Assembly (NCBI RefSeq): GCF_013085465.1
Contig: NZ_CP049838.1
Span: forward strand, 3,534,001 to 3,598,000
Length of the DNA: 64,000 nucleotides
Direction: 5' to 3'
Origin: Streptomyces asoensis
GTDB lineage: Bacteria > Actinomycetota > Actinomycetes > Streptomycetales > Streptomycetaceae
The translations under genes were made by a program, and so were the position numbers. Every line of letters begins with the position of its first letter. Position 1 is the first letter of the stretch. The notes under the pieces are model-generated. The model did no database searches and was not told the DNA's origin. It was given only the letters and a program-made list of their open reading frames with translations. Positions 8,701 to 16,502 of this stretch are shown here, piece by piece.

Positions 8701-8987
8701 ACCCGGGTCTGCCGGCTCCCCCAGTACGTCAGCCGGGTCGACGGGCCGCCGTCGACGGGGGCGATGTGCACCTCGGGGGCGCCGTCGCGGGTGGAGGTCC
8801 AGGCCACGGTGGTGCCGTCGGGGGAGATGCGCGGCAGGGTGACCGGCACGTTGTCGGCGCTGACCCGCCAGGCGCGGCCGCCGTCGAGGGGGGCCAGCCA
8901 CACGTCGTCCTCGGCGGCGAAGGCCACCGACTCGCCGTGCAGATGGGGGTATCGGAGGTATGCGGCAGGCGTCGCGGACTGGGTCAC
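5781..8987 (-). CDS. tricorn protease homologue (S41 family)
   Basis: A 1068-residue cytoplasmic peptidase acting downstream of the proteasome on short peptides. Residues 1-about 300 form a beta-propeller with repeats such as PRISPDGTTVAWTSTRDG; a second propeller spans about 320-680 (FSPDSAWLAWSHPGPR). The middle C1 part holds HGELGTSHAYVM, whose His is the catalytic-triad histidine. A PDZ-like segment follows (GVAVRAGDAVVAVGGQPVDP). The C2 catalytic domain has ANEFSGSDGDIVNAA with the nucleophile Ser at about residue 960. Length and order match archaeal and streptomycete tricorn. ATG at 8987 is the natural start. It stands alone between the intergenic element and the lipoprotein gene. Confidence 0.94.
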   Translation of the reverse strand: MTQSATPAAYLRYPHLHGESVAFAAEDDVWLAPLDGGRAWRVSADNVPVTLPRISPDGTTVAWTSTRDGAPEVHIAPVDGGPSTRLTYWGSRQTRVRGWTPDGRVLAVSTYDQATLRRSWARAVPVDGGPATTLPYGPVGTVAHGPHTVVLSAPMGREAAHWKRYRGGTAGKLWIDREGDGEFVRLHEELDGNIEYPVWAGERLAFLSDHEGTGALYSSLADGSDLRRHTPLDGFYARHAAGDGTRVVYMSAGELWLLDDLDGAEPRRLDVRLGGQRTDRRPYPVAASRWLGAAAPDHTARGSAVEVRGAVHWVTHRSGPARALAAEPGVRARLPRTFRTEGEEWVVWVTDAEGEDALEFAPATGTAPGATPRRLAAGRLGRVLELAMAPDGSRAAVAAHDGRLLLVERETGEVREVDSSPDGEVSDLVFSPDSAWLAWSHPGPRPLSQLKLANVTDLSVTEATPLRFRDYAPAFTLDGKHLAFLSTRAFDPVYDEHVFDLSFVAGARPHLITLAATTPSPFGPQRHGRPFEAPDKDETPDSEGTPTTRIDLEGLADRIVPFPVEAGRYSGLAAAKDGVLWLRHPVRGVLGASRATPDDPDPHTELERYDLAQQRIEHLAADADGFEVSGDGKRLLLWTDGKLKVVPSDRRASGDEDSDSNITVDLGRVRRSVDPAAEWRQMYDETGRIMRDNFWRPDLGGVDWDGVLDRYRPVLERLATHDDLVDLLWEVHGELGTSHAYVMPRGGHGGGARQGLLGADISRHEDGSWRIDRVLPSETSDPDARSPLAAPGVAVRAGDAVVAVGGQPVDPVTGPGPLLVGTAGKVVELTISPSGGGEPRHAVVVPVADEEALRYHAWVADRRAYVHEASGGRLGYLHVPDMQAPGWAQIHRDLRIEVAREGLIVDVRENRGGHTSQLVVEKLARRIVGWDLPRGMRASSYPEDAPRGPVVAVANEFSGSDGDIVNAAIKALGIGPVVGTRTWGGTIGIDSRYRLVDGTLVTQPKYAFWLEGYEWGVENHGVDPDVEVVCAPQDYAAGRDVQLDEAVSLALAALEETPAKAPPLLPGS

Positions 8988-9032
8988 CGAATCACTGTAT
9001 GCAACGGCGGGACCGCAGGTCAGGGGTTTCGA

Positions 9033-9530
9033 TCACTTCTTTCCGCCGCCCCCGTCGCCGTCCCCGCCCACGGTCTCGGTGACGGTGACGGTCACGGTGA
9101 CCGTCGGCCGGCCACCGGGCCGGTCGGAACCCGACGGCGCGACCGGCGACGGCGTCGCGGACTTGCAGTCGCCGAGCCCGCTCACCCGGAACAACTGCTT
9201 CTTGCCGACGACGGCGGTGAGATCCCCGCGCACACAGGCCCCGTCGACCGCCCGCGCGACCTGCCCCTCGACCGTGATGTCCCGCCCGTCGGCGGTCTCC
9301 CCCTGGCAGTCCACGGAGGCGACGGTCCCCGCCTTCTCCTGGCCCTCGTAGCGAGCCGTGCAGGTCAGCCAACGCACGTCCACGTCCCGCCGCTGGATCT
9401 CGGCTGTCGCGGCCTCGTCGGTGGTGTACGCCACGGACGTGCTGCTCAGCCCGCCCGGCTCGCACGCCACGGCACCGACCGCCGCCACGGCGACCAACGG
9501 GAGAAGCCAAATCCGCCTCAATGCCCCCAT
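9033..9530 (-). CDS. putative lipoprotein of unknown function
   Basis: A 165-residue exported protein. The N-terminus RRIWLLPLVAVAAVGAVAC looks like a lipoprotein signal with Cys23 as the modified residue. The mature part has four further cysteines (LTCTARY, SVDCQGE, GACVRGD, LGDCKSA) that could make two disulfides. The C-terminus is low complexity: a Pro/Ser linker, a TVTVTVTVTE stretch encoded by repeated GTGACG-like triplet pairs, and a Gly/Asp tail. The central domain recalls the small DUF4333-type extracytoplasmic domain of actinobacteria, but I cannot be sure. It diverges from the gene at 9610. Confidence 0.75.
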   Translation of the reverse strand: MGALRRIWLLPLVAVAAVGAVACEPGGLSSTSVAYTTDEAATAEIQRRDVDVRWLTCTARYEGQEKAGTVASVDCQGETADGRDITVEGQVARAVDGACVRGDLTAVVGKKQLFRVSGLGDCKSATPSPVAPSGSDRPGGRPTVTVTVTVTETVGGDGDGGGGKK

Positions 9531-9609
9531 GGACGGCAGCGTGCCACTCGGGCGGGCGGTGCGGTAGCCCGTATGCGGTCACGTTCCGCGCGGGCCCTAC
9601 CGTGGACGC

Positions 9610-10005
9610 ATGAGCGACCAGCGCCGCCGGAGAACCCTCGTCGTGGACGAGACGACCACCTATGTGTGGACGGTCCGCCACCGGCACGAGGTCGGAGAGC
9701 CCTGCCAGGAGGTCCTCACCCTGCACCGGGACGGCGTGCGCACCCAGTTCATCTTCCGGGGCGGCGAAGGGCGTTACGTGGGTAGCGTCGCCTACGGGCA
9801 CAGCGGCGGGGTGGGCGACCGCCACCATCACCTCAACCTCCACGAACCCGGTGTGGTGCGCGCCTTCGTCGACGAGGCCGTCAAGCGGGAACTGCTGCCC
9901 CTGGACGGCGAGTTGGACGGCTGGGAGCTGTTCACCGCGGTCGCGCTCAGCCGCGCAGCAGCAGCCACTCCTGAAGTTCCACCAGATTGCCCTCCGGGTC
10001 CTTGA
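9610..10005 (+). CDS. hypothetical protein
   Basis: A 131-residue soluble protein I do not recognise. It starts MSDQRRRRTLVVDETTTYVWTV, has a predicted beta-rich middle (VLTLHRDGVRTQFIFRGG) and a His cluster DRHHHLNLH. Codon usage is typical of a real gene up to about residue 115. The last 20 residues (AAAATPEVPPDCPPGP) overlap the convergent VOC gene by 59 bases and are shaped by it, so the ancestral C-terminus was probably shorter. The start is divergent from the lipoprotein gene 79 bases away. Streptomyces genomes hold similar small conserved proteins of unknown role. Confidence 0.7.
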   Translation: MSDQRRRRTLVVDETTTYVWTVRHRHEVGEPCQEVLTLHRDGVRTQFIFRGGEGRYVGSVAYGHSGGVGDRHHHLNLHEPGVVRAFVDEAVKRELLPLDGELDGWELFTAVALSRAAAATPEVPPDCPPGP

Positions 10006-10339
10006 GGTGGGCCACGCGCATCCGGTCGCCCATCGGGGCGGGGCCGTGGATCAGAGTGGCGCCGCGGGCGGTGATCCGCGCGCACATGGCGTCCAGGTCG
10101 TCGACGCGCAGCGCCACCAGGGAGCGGTGACCGTTCGCCGTGTCGCCCAGTTCACCGAGCACCTCCGCCATCATCGCCCGGTCCTGGATGGCTATCCCCG
10201 TCGAACCGGTGGCGGGAGAGAACTTCTCGTACGGTCCCCGCTCCGCCCCCGACTGCGGCTTGAGGCCGAGGACGTCGGCGTAGAAGCGGTAGCAGACCGC
10301 GAAGTCGGTGACCAGCAGCCTTACCTGGACGAATTCCAC
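9947..10339 (-). CDS. VOC/glyoxalase-fold protein
   Basis: A 130-residue protein with the vicinal oxygen chelate fold: MEFVQVRLLVTDFAVCYRFY at the start, YADVLGLKPQ, then a second module with LVALRVDDLDAMCARITARG and the terminal LKDPEGNLVELQEW. Single-domain VOC proteins include glyoxalases, antibiotic-binding proteins and dioxygenases; metal ligands cannot be assigned reliably here. It lies 26 bases downstream of rsmE on the same strand and is probably the last gene of that operon. Its 3' end overlaps the convergent gene at 9610-10005 by 59 bases. Confidence 0.87.
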   Translation of the reverse strand: MEFVQVRLLVTDFAVCYRFYADVLGLKPQSGAERGPYEKFSPATGSTGIAIQDRAMMAEVLGELGDTANGHRSLVALRVDDLDAMCARITARGATLIHGPAPMGDRMRVAHLKDPEGNLVELQEWLLLRG

Positions 10340-10365
10340 GATGTCCTCCCGGAGGGCGGGCGGGG

Positions 10366-11112
10366 TCAGGACCAGCGACCGGTCCTGCCCAGGATCAGGG
10401 ACGCGGCCGCCGTGCCGGCGGTCGAGGTGCGCAGGACGCTCCGCCCGAGCCGGTACGCCTTCGCGCCCGCCTCCGCGAAGAGCGCCAACTCGTCCGGCGA
10501 GACGCCCCCTTCGGGGCCCACGACGAGCACGATCTCGCCCGTGGTGGGCAGTGCGGCGGTGGCCAGGGGCTCGCTGCCGTAGTCACGGTCCTCGTGCAGG
10601 ACGGCGGCGAAGTCCGCGCGGGCGAGAACCTCCGCCACCTGCCGGGACGTCGACGCGTCGGCGACCTCGGGGAAGCGGACCCGACGGGACTGCTTGCCGG
10701 CCTCACGGGCGGTGGCCCGCCACTTGGCGAGCGCCTTCGCGCCGCGCTCGCCCTTCCACTGGGTGATGCAGCGCGCGGCCGCCCACGGCACGATCGCGTC
10801 GACGCCGGTCTCGGTCATCGTCTCGACGGCCAGCTCGCCCCGGTCGCCCTTCGGCAGCGCCTGGACGACGGTGATCCGGGGCGCCTCGGCGGGCTCCTCG
10901 ATCACCTCTCCCAGGCTCACCACCAGCCGGTCCTTGCCCTCGACGGCGACGACCTCGCCCCGCGCCCAGCGTCCGGCGCCGTCGGTGAGGACGACCTCCT
11001 CGCCGGTCCGCAGCCGCTTCACGGAGACGGCATGCCGGCCCTCGGGGCCGTCCAGCACGAACGCGCACCGGGAGGCCGGGAGTTCGTCGACGACGAAGAC
11101 GGGCGCCGTCAC
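10366..11112 (-). CDS. rsmE: 16S rRNA m3U1498 methyltransferase RsmE
   Basis: A 248-residue SPOUT-class methyltransferase that methylates U1498 of 16S rRNA. The N-terminal PUA-like part (FVLDGPEGRHAVSVKRLRTG) is followed by VVQALPKGDRGELAVETMTE and the trefoil-knot motifs IVLVVGPEGGVSPDE and LGRSVLRTSTAG, which bind S-adenosylmethionine. Start ATG at 11112 overlaps the stop of the nitronate monooxygenase gene by four bases (ATGA), so the two are translationally coupled. In other Streptomyces this gene also sits near dnaJ-hrcA, as here. Confidence 0.95.
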   Translation of the reverse strand: MTAPVFVVDELPASRCAFVLDGPEGRHAVSVKRLRTGEEVVLTDGAGRWARGEVVAVEGKDRLVVSLGEVIEEPAEAPRITVVQALPKGDRGELAVETMTETGVDAIVPWAAARCITQWKGERGAKALAKWRATAREAGKQSRRVRFPEVADASTSRQVAEVLARADFAAVLHEDRDYGSEPLATAALPTTGEIVLVVGPEGGVSPDELALFAEAGAKAYRLGRSVLRTSTAGTAAASLILGRTGRWS

Positions 11113-12197
11113 GAGGCACCGCCCTCACGGGCCTGGAAATCCGACAACGCTGTCCGCGCCTCGGCGATTTCGGACACCAGGACCTCCACCAGCTGCCCGG
11201 CGGGCAGCTCGCGGGCCAGCCGGTGTCCCTGTCCCGCCCACAGCGCCATGCCCTGCGCGTCGCCCGCCTTGGCGGCCGCCTTGCGCAGCGGCGAGGTGAG
11301 GTGGTGGACCTCCGGGTAGGCGGCGGGCGCGTACGGGCCGTGCTCGCGCAGGAAGCGGTTGACCAGGCCGCGGGCCGGGCGGCCGGAGAAGGCACGGGTC
11401 AGCTCGGTGCGTACGAAGAGGGGGTTGGTCAGCGCCTGCTTGTGCACGGCGTGCGCGCCGGACTCGGGTGTGACGAGGAACGCGGTCCCCAGCTGGGCGG
11501 CGTCGGCACCGGCCGCGAGGGCCGCGGCGATCTGGCTGCCGCGCATGAGCCCGCCCGCGGCGACGATCGGCAGGTTCACGGACTCGCGGACCTGGGCGAT
11601 CAGCGCGAGCAGCCCGATGCCGGAGCGGTCGTTCTCCGGGTTGTCCCTGTGGGTGCCCTGGTGGCCGCCGGCCTCCACACCCTGCACGATCACCGCGGCC
11701 GCGCCGGCCCGTTCCACCGCGCGGGCCTCCGCGGCGGTGGTCGCCGTGACCAGGGTGAACGTTCCCGCGCGCCGCAGGGAGTCCAGCACCTCGGCGCTCG
11801 GGATGCCGAAGTGGAACGAGACCACCGCCACCGGGTTGTCCAGCAGCACCGCGAGCTTGGCGTCGTAGCCGTCGTCGCGGCCGCTGTCCGGGTCGCCCAG
11901 CTCGGTCTCGTACCAGGCGGCCTCACCGGCCAGCTGGTGGGCGTAGACCTCGACGGCGCCCGTCTCCGCATACTCGGGCTGCGGCATGAAGAGGTTCACG
12001 CCGAAGGGGCGGGAGGTGAGGCTCCGCAGCTGCTTGATCTCCTGGTACAGGCCGTCGGCCGTCTTGTACCCGGCGGCCAGGAACCCGAGCCCGCCCGCCT
12101 CGCACACGGCGGCCACGAGCCGCGGGACGGAGACACCGCCCGCCATGGGGGCCTGCACGATCGGATACGGGAAGAGATCGGTCAGTGCGGAGGACAT
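11109..12197 (-). CDS. nitronate monooxygenase (NMO/2-nitropropane dioxygenase family)
   Basis: A 362-residue FMN-dependent TIM-barrel enzyme. The family opening FPYPIVQAPMAGGVSVPRL is clear, followed by GGLGFLAAGYKT, VVSFHFGIPS, and AAVIVQGVEAGGHQG, which carries the catalytic His of class I/II nitronate monooxygenases. The phosphate-binding part is PIVAAGGLMRGSQIAAALAAGADAAQLGTAFL. It oxidises propionate-3-nitronate or similar nitronates in characterised members; substrate here is inferred. It is coupled to rsmE by an ATGA overlap and is the first gene of the rsmE operon. Confidence 0.92.
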   Translation of the reverse strand: MSSALTDLFPYPIVQAPMAGGVSVPRLVAAVCEAGGLGFLAAGYKTADGLYQEIKQLRSLTSRPFGVNLFMPQPEYAETGAVEVYAHQLAGEAAWYETELGDPDSGRDDGYDAKLAVLLDNPVAVVSFHFGIPSAEVLDSLRRAGTFTLVTATTAAEARAVERAGAAAVIVQGVEAGGHQGTHRDNPENDRSGIGLLALIAQVRESVNLPIVAAGGLMRGSQIAAALAAGADAAQLGTAFLVTPESGAHAVHKQALTNPLFVRTELTRAFSGRPARGLVNRFLREHGPYAPAAYPEVHHLTSPLRKAAAKAGDAQGMALWAGQGHRLARELPAGQLVEVLVSEIAEARTALSDFQAREGGAS

Positions 12198-12276
12198 GAC
12201 GGCATGTTGTCACGTCCTCCGAACAAGTCCGAATCGACCCTTCCCATGGGCACGTGCTGTCACCTGCCGACAGATC

Positions 12277-12354
12277 CAGCCCGTCCTGCGATCGAGGACG
12301 AGGCCCGTTCAGGGCCGATACGGGGGTCTGGGGGCGCAGCCCCCAGGGACGGGA
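12277..12354. repeat. dispersed intergenic element, copy 2
   Basis: The spacer between dnaJ and the nitronate monooxygenase gene holds GATCGAGGACGAGGCCCGTT, then CGATACGGGGGTC and the hairpin CTGGGGGCGCAGCCCCCAG. It resembles the block at 5669-5760 at about three quarters of positions and in the same orientation. The hairpin may terminate dnaJ transcription, although no U-tract follows. Confidence 0.75.
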
Positions 12355-12399
12355 AAGGGAAGGGGCGGCGGGGGCGAGAAGGCCCCCGCACACCCACCG

Positions 12400-13536
12400 T
12401 CACCGCCCGTTGAACGCGTCCTTCAGCCGGGAGAACAACCCCTGCTGCCCGGGCTGGAACTGCCCGGTGGGCCGCTCCTCACCCCGCAGCTTGGCCAGCT
12501 CGCGCAGCACCCGCTCCTGCTCGGGGTCGAGCTTGCTCGGCGTCTGCACCTCGACATGCACGATGAGGTCACCACGCCCCCCGCCCCGCAGATGCGTGAC
12601 ACCCCGGCCGTGCAACGGGATCGACTGGCCGGACTGGGTACCGGGCCGGATGTCGACCTCCTCCAGCCCGTCCAGCGTCTCCAGCGGCACCTTGGTGCCG
12701 AGCGCCGCCGCCGTCATCGGCAGCGTCACCGTGCAGTGCAGGTCGTCGCCGCGCCGCTGGAACTGCGCGTGCGGCAGCTCGTGGATCTCGACGTACAGGT
12801 CACCGGCGGGGCCGCCGCCGGGGCCGACCTCGCCCTCGCCCGCGAGCTGGATCCGGGTGCCGTTGTCGACACCGGCCGGGATCTTCACCGTCAGGGTGCG
12901 GCGCGAGCGCACGCGCCCGTCGCCCGCGCACTCCGGGCACGGGGTCGGCACGACGGTGCCGAAGCCCTGGCACTGCGGACACGGCCGCGAGGTCATGACC
13001 TGCCCGAGGAAGGACCGCGTCACCTGCGACACCTCGCCGCGGCCGCGGCACATGTCACACGTCTGCGCGCTGGTGCCGGGGGCCGCGCCCTCGCCACTGC
13101 ACGTCGTGCAGACGATCGCCGTGTCGACCTGGAGGTCCTTGGTCGTGCCGAAGGCCGCCTCCTCGAGGTCGATCTCCAGCCGGATCATCGCGTCCTGGCC
13201 GCGCCGGGTGCGCGAGCGCGGACCGCGCTGCGACGCCGTACCGAAGAACGCGTCCATGATGTCCGAGAAGTTCCCGAAGCCGCCCGCGCCGAAGCCGCCC
13301 GCGCCTCCGCCGCCCGACTGCGACAGCGGGTCGCCGCCGAGGTCGTAGACCTGCTTCTTCTGCGGGTCCGACAACACCTCGTAGGCGGCGTTGATCTCCT
13401 TGAACCGTTCCTGGGTCTTCGGGTCCGGGTTGACGTCCGGGTGCAGCTCGCGCGCGAGCCGCCGGAAGGCCTTCTTGATCTCTTCCTGCGACGCATCACG
13501 GCGCACGCCGAGAACGGCGTAGTAGTCCGTGGCCAC
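12400..13536 (-). CDS. dnaJ: chaperone DnaJ (second DnaJ, hrcA-linked)
   Basis: A 378-residue type I Hsp40. The J-domain starts [20 protein letters not shown] and holds the HPD tripeptide in ELHPDVNPD, which stimulates DnaK ATPase. A Gly/Phe-rich region ([14 protein letters not shown]) follows, then four zinc-binding CxxCxGxG repeats: [24 protein letters not shown] and CPECAGDG. The C-terminal substrate-binding domains complete a normal length. The start is GTG at 13534-13536, immediately after the hrcA stop codon, so translation is probably coupled. As in S. coelicolor, this copy is grouped with hrcA and should be controlled by HrcA through the CIRCE element. Confidence 0.96.
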   Translation of the reverse strand: MATDYYAVLGVRRDASQEEIKKAFRRLARELHPDVNPDPKTQERFKEINAAYEVLSDPQKKQVYDLGGDPLSQSGGGGAGGFGAGGFGNFSDIMDAFFGTASQRGPRSRTRRGQDAMIRLEIDLEEAAFGTTKDLQVDTAIVCTTCSGEGAAPGTSAQTCDMCRGRGEVSQVTRSFLGQVMTSRPCPQCQGFGTVVPTPCPECAGDGRVRSRRTLTVKIPAGVDNGTRIQLAGEGEVGPGGGPAGDLYVEIHELPHAQFQRRGDDLHCTVTLPMTAAALGTKVPLETLDGLEEVDIRPGTQSGQSIPLHGRGVTHLRGGGRGDLIVHVEVQTPSKLDPEQERVLRELAKLRGEERPTGQFQPGQQGLFSRLKDAFNGR

Positions 13537-14553
13537 TTACGACTCCGCCAGGATCTGTCCGACGTACCGTGCCACCGCTCGTACCGCTCCCATCGTTCCC
13601 GGGTAATCCATGCGGGTCGGTCCGACCACGCCCAGCTTGGCGACTGCCTCGCCGCCCGAACCGTAGCCGACCGACACCACCGAAGTGGAGTTGAGTCCCT
13701 CATAGGCGTTCTCGTGACCGATGCGTACGGTCATGCCCGAATCCCCCGCCTCGCCAAGGAGCTTGAGGAGCACGACCTGCTCCTCCAGTGCCTCCAGGAC
13801 GGGCCGGATGGTGAGGGGAAAGTCATGTCCGAAGCGGGTGAGATTGGCGGTACCGCCGATCATCAGCCGCTCCTCGTTCTCCTCGACGAGCGTCTCCAGC
13901 AGAGTGGAGAGCACCGTCGTGACCGTGCCGCGGTCCTCGGTCTCGAAAGCATCCGGCAGATCCTCCACCAGATGCGGCACGTCCGCGAACCGACGGCCCG
14001 CGACCCGGCTGTTGAGCCGCGCGCGTAGATCCGCCAGCGAGGCCTCCCCGAAGGGTGCCGGGCAGTCCACCATCCGCTGCTCGACCCGCCCGGTGTCCGT
14101 GATCAGCACGAGCATCAGGCGTGCGGGCGCGAGCGAGAGAAGCTCCACGTGCCGCACGGTCGAGCGGGTCAGCGAGGGGTACTGCACCACGGCGACCTGC
14201 CGGGTGAGCTGCGCGAGCAGCCGTACGGTCCTGGCCACGACGTCGTCGAGGTCGACGGCGCCGTCGAGGAAGTTCTGGATGGCCCGCCGCTCGGGACCGG
14301 TCATCGGCTTGACGCCGGCCAGCTTGTCGACGAACAGCCGGTAGCCCTTGTCCGTGGGGATCCGCCCCGCACTGGTGTGCGGCTGGGCGATGTACCCCTC
14401 GTCCTCCAGGGCGGCCATGTCGTTGCGGACCGTCGCCGGGGACACGCCGAGGCTGTGCCGCTCGGTGAGCGCCTTCGACCCCACGGGTTCCTCGGTGCCG
14501 ACGTAGTCCTGGACGATGGCGCGCAGCACCTGGAGCCTGCGTTCACTCAGCAT
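13537..14553 (-). CDS. hrcA: heat-inducible transcription repressor HrcA
   Basis: A 338-residue repressor of chaperone genes that binds CIRCE operators and is kept active by GroEL. The N-terminal winged helix reads [27 protein letters not shown] and [19 protein letters not shown], followed by the family signature [22 protein letters not shown] at 14551-14553 was chosen because GGAGG lies ten bases upstream and family members begin with this MLSERR; the frame stays open for 18 more codons. A CIRCE element 48 bases upstream indicates autoregulation. dnaJ follows with no gap. Confidence 0.96.
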   Translation of the reverse strand: MLSERRLQVLRAIVQDYVGTEEPVGSKALTERHSLGVSPATVRNDMAALEDEGYIAQPHTSAGRIPTDKGYRLFVDKLAGVKPMTGPERRAIQNFLDGAVDLDDVVARTVRLLAQLTRQVAVVQYPSLTRSTVRHVELLSLAPARLMLVLITDTGRVEQRMVDCPAPFGEASLADLRARLNSRVAGRRFADVPHLVEDLPDAFETEDRGTVTTVLSTLLETLVEENEERLMIGGTANLTRFGHDFPLTIRPVLEALEEQVVLLKLLGEAGDSGMTVRIGHENAYEGLNSTSVVSVGYGSGGEAVAKLGVVGPTRMDYPGTMGAVRAVARYVGQILAES

Positions 14554-14600
14554 CGCGCGCACACCTCCAGCAGTCGTCCCCAGTCCCCTGGGCGCCTCGT

Positions 14601-14627
14601 CTGGCACTCTTCACATCCGAGTGCCAG
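14601..14627. promoter_or_regulatory. CIRCE operator upstream of hrcA-dnaJ
   Basis: CTGGCACTC (14601-14609) and GAGTGCCAG (14619-14627) form a perfect nine-base inverted repeat around a nine-base spacer. This is the CIRCE architecture (TTAGCACTC-N9-GAGTGCTAA) with only the outer A/T pairs changed to the GC-rich form. HrcA should bind here and repress its own operon until heat shock. Confidence 0.95.
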
Positions 14628-14712
14628 CGTTCCCCGGCCCAGTGTACGGCTGTGGGGTACACCCGGGGCAAGGTCGGCCCCCGGCTCAGCGTCGTAGGGC
14701 TAGCGTCGCGGT

Positions 14713-15429
14713 ATGACGGTGACTTGGGAAGAGCTCGGGTGGGAGCGGGTCGCGGCCGGGGTGGGACGCGTACGGCTGCCGGGCTGGGACTGCACGGCGG
14801 GGCTGGTCGTCGGGACGGGCGCGGTACTGATGATCGACGCGGGGTCGAGCCTGGCCGAGGGGGTGCGGCTGCGGACGTGGGCCGAGGAACTCACCGGCTC
14901 GCGTGTGACCCATCTCGCGCTCACCCACCCCCACTTCGACCATGTGTTCGGGGCGGCGGCGTTCGCGGGCGCGGAGGTCTTCGGGGCGGTGGGCGTGGAC
15001 ACCGTGCCGGCCGAGGAACTGCGGGCGGACGCGGTGCGCAACGGTCTCGACGGGACGGCGGCGACGGAGGCCGCGGACACGCTCGTCCGGCCCCGGCACC
15101 TCGTCTCCGGTGAGTGGACCCTCGACCTGGGCGGCGGCCGGCAGGTCCTGCTGGCGAACGTCGGCCCCGCTCACACCGCCCACGACCTGGCGGTCCTGGT
15201 CCCCGGCAGGCCCGAGACGGTGTTCTGCGGCGACCTCGTCGAGGAGTCCGGCGAGCCGCAGGCCGGCCCCGACGCCGTACCGTCCCACTGGCCCGCCGCC
15301 CTCGACCGCCTCCTCGAACTCGGCGGCGAGGACGCGCTGTACGTGCCCGGTCACGGGGCGGTGGTGGACGCGGCGTTCGTCCGGGCGCAACGGGACGCGC
15401 TGGCGGCCCGTTTCGGCGTGTCGCGCTGA
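14713..15429 (+). CDS. metallo-beta-lactamase-fold hydrolase
   Basis: A 238-residue MBL-fold protein. After an N-terminal AGLVVGTGAVLMIDAG comes the metal motif THPHFDHVFG (HxHxDH with the usual spacing), then a third ligand region in NVGPAHTAHDLAVLVP, the ligand Asp in VFCGDLVEESG, and the last His in YVPGHGAVV. This is the glyoxalase II/arylsulfatase-like branch. The substrate cannot be told. It reads divergently from hrcA and is followed 36 bases later by the DUF3097 gene on the same strand. Confidence 0.9.
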   Translation: MTVTWEELGWERVAAGVGRVRLPGWDCTAGLVVGTGAVLMIDAGSSLAEGVRLRTWAEELTGSRVTHLALTHPHFDHVFGAAAFAGAEVFGAVGVDTVPAEELRADAVRNGLDGTAATEAADTLVRPRHLVSGEWTLDLGGGRQVLLANVGPAHTAHDLAVLVPGRPETVFCGDLVEESGEPQAGPDAVPSHWPAALDRLLELGGEDALYVPGHGAVVDAAFVRAQRDALAARFGVSR

Positions 15430-15465
15430 TCGTGTGTCCCTCGGCCCGGCGCTTCTCCTATCGTC

Positions 15466-16275
15466 ATGCGAATGCGCCAGTACTCCGCCGACCTGACCCC
15501 TCCCTGGAAGCGGCCGAAACCGGTCCCCGAGGTCCCGGCGGAGGCCGGGCTGGTGGTGGAGGAGCCCGGCACCGGGTTCTGCGGGGCGGTGATCCGCTGC
15601 GAGGCGGGCACGGTGACCCTGGAGGACCGCTACGGCAAGCACCGCGTGTTCCCGCTGGAGCCGCGCGGCTTCCTGCTGGAGGGCAGGGTCGTGACCCTCG
15701 TACGGCCTGCGTCCGGCGGTCCCGTACGTCCCACCCGTACCGCCTCCGGTTCGGTCGCCGTCCCCGGGGCGCGCGCGCGTGTGGCCCGCGCCGGCCGCAT
15801 CTACGTCGAGGGCCGGCACGACGCCGAGCTGGTCGAGAAGGTGTGGGGCGACGATCTGCGCGTCGAGGGCGTGGTCGTGGAGTACCTGGAGGGCGTGGAC
15901 GGCCTGCCGGCGATCGTCGCCGAGTTCGCGCCGGGACCCGACGCGAAGCTGGGCGTCCTGGTGGACCACCTCGTCCCCGGCACGAAGGAGTGGCGCATCG
16001 CCCGGTCGGTCACGAGCGAGCACGCCCTGGTCGTCGGCCACCCGTACATCGACATCTGGGAGGCCGTGAAGCCGTCGTCCGTCGGGATCGAGGCCTGGCC
16101 CCGGGTACCGCACGGCCAGGACTGGAAGACGGGCGTGTGCCGGGCCCTGGGCTGGCCGGAGAACACCGGGGCGGTCTGGCAGGCGATCCTGAAGCGGGTG
16201 GGCTCCTACAAGGACCTCGAACCGGAGCTGCTGGGGCGGGTCGAGGAACTGATCGACTTCGTGACGACGCCCTGA
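15466..16275 (+). CDS. DUF3097 family protein with Toprim-like segment
   Basis: A 269-residue actinobacterial protein of the uncharacterised DUF3097 family. It opens QYSADLTPPWKRPKPVPE, has a small beta-barrel-like middle (CEAGTVTLEDRYGKHRVFPL), and then GRIYVEGRHDAELVEKVWG, which looks like the first Toprim motif (E-G-x-x-D) of RNase M5 and OLD nucleases, followed by LGVLVDHLVPGTKEW at the place of the second acidic motif. The C-terminus (KRVGSYKDLEPELLGRVEELIDF) is helical. The first ATG is used; a second ATG two codons later follows TATCGT at leaderless spacing and may be the true start. RNA or DNA processing is an inference. Confidence 0.85.
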   Translation: MRMRQYSADLTPPWKRPKPVPEVPAEAGLVVEEPGTGFCGAVIRCEAGTVTLEDRYGKHRVFPLEPRGFLLEGRVVTLVRPASGGPVRPTRTASGSVAVPGARARVARAGRIYVEGRHDAELVEKVWGDDLRVEGVVVEYLEGVDGLPAIVAEFAPGPDAKLGVLVDHLVPGTKEWRIARSVTSEHALVVGHPYIDIWEAVKPSSVGIEAWPRVPHGQDWKTGVCRALGWPENTGAVWQAILKRVGSYKDLEPELLGRVEELIDFVTTP

Positions 16276-16289
16276 GTCGCGAGGCTCGG

Positions 16290-16502
16290 GGGTCGGGGCT
16301 CGGGGCAGCCGGAGCAACCGGGGCTCGGGGGGCAGCCGGACCAGCCGGGGCTCGGGGGCAGCCGGGGCTCAGGGGCAGCCGGAGCAACCGGGGCTCGGGG
16401 GGCAGCCGGAGCAACCGGGGCTCGGGGGGCAGCCGGAGCAACCGGGGCTCGGGGGGCAGCCGGACCAGCCGGGGCTCGGGGGGCAGCCGGACCAGCCGGG
16501 GC
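16290..16502. repeat. 27-bp minisatellite downstream of hemW
   Basis: About eight imperfect head-to-tail copies of a 27-base unit, such as AGCCGGAGCAACCGGGGCTC followed by GGGGGGC, fill the whole space between the DUF3097 stop and the hemW stop. Variation is mainly GAGCAACC versus GACCAGCC and occasional deletion of one half unit. The period of nine codons leaves open frames on both strands, but nothing suggests translation. Confidence 0.9.

Noticed and set aside
7134..9785. An 883-codon open frame on the plus strand
   Set aside because: It is antisense to the tricorn gene, has an Arg/Gly/Val-rich composition with no domain, and reflects lack of stop codons in GC-rich DNA.
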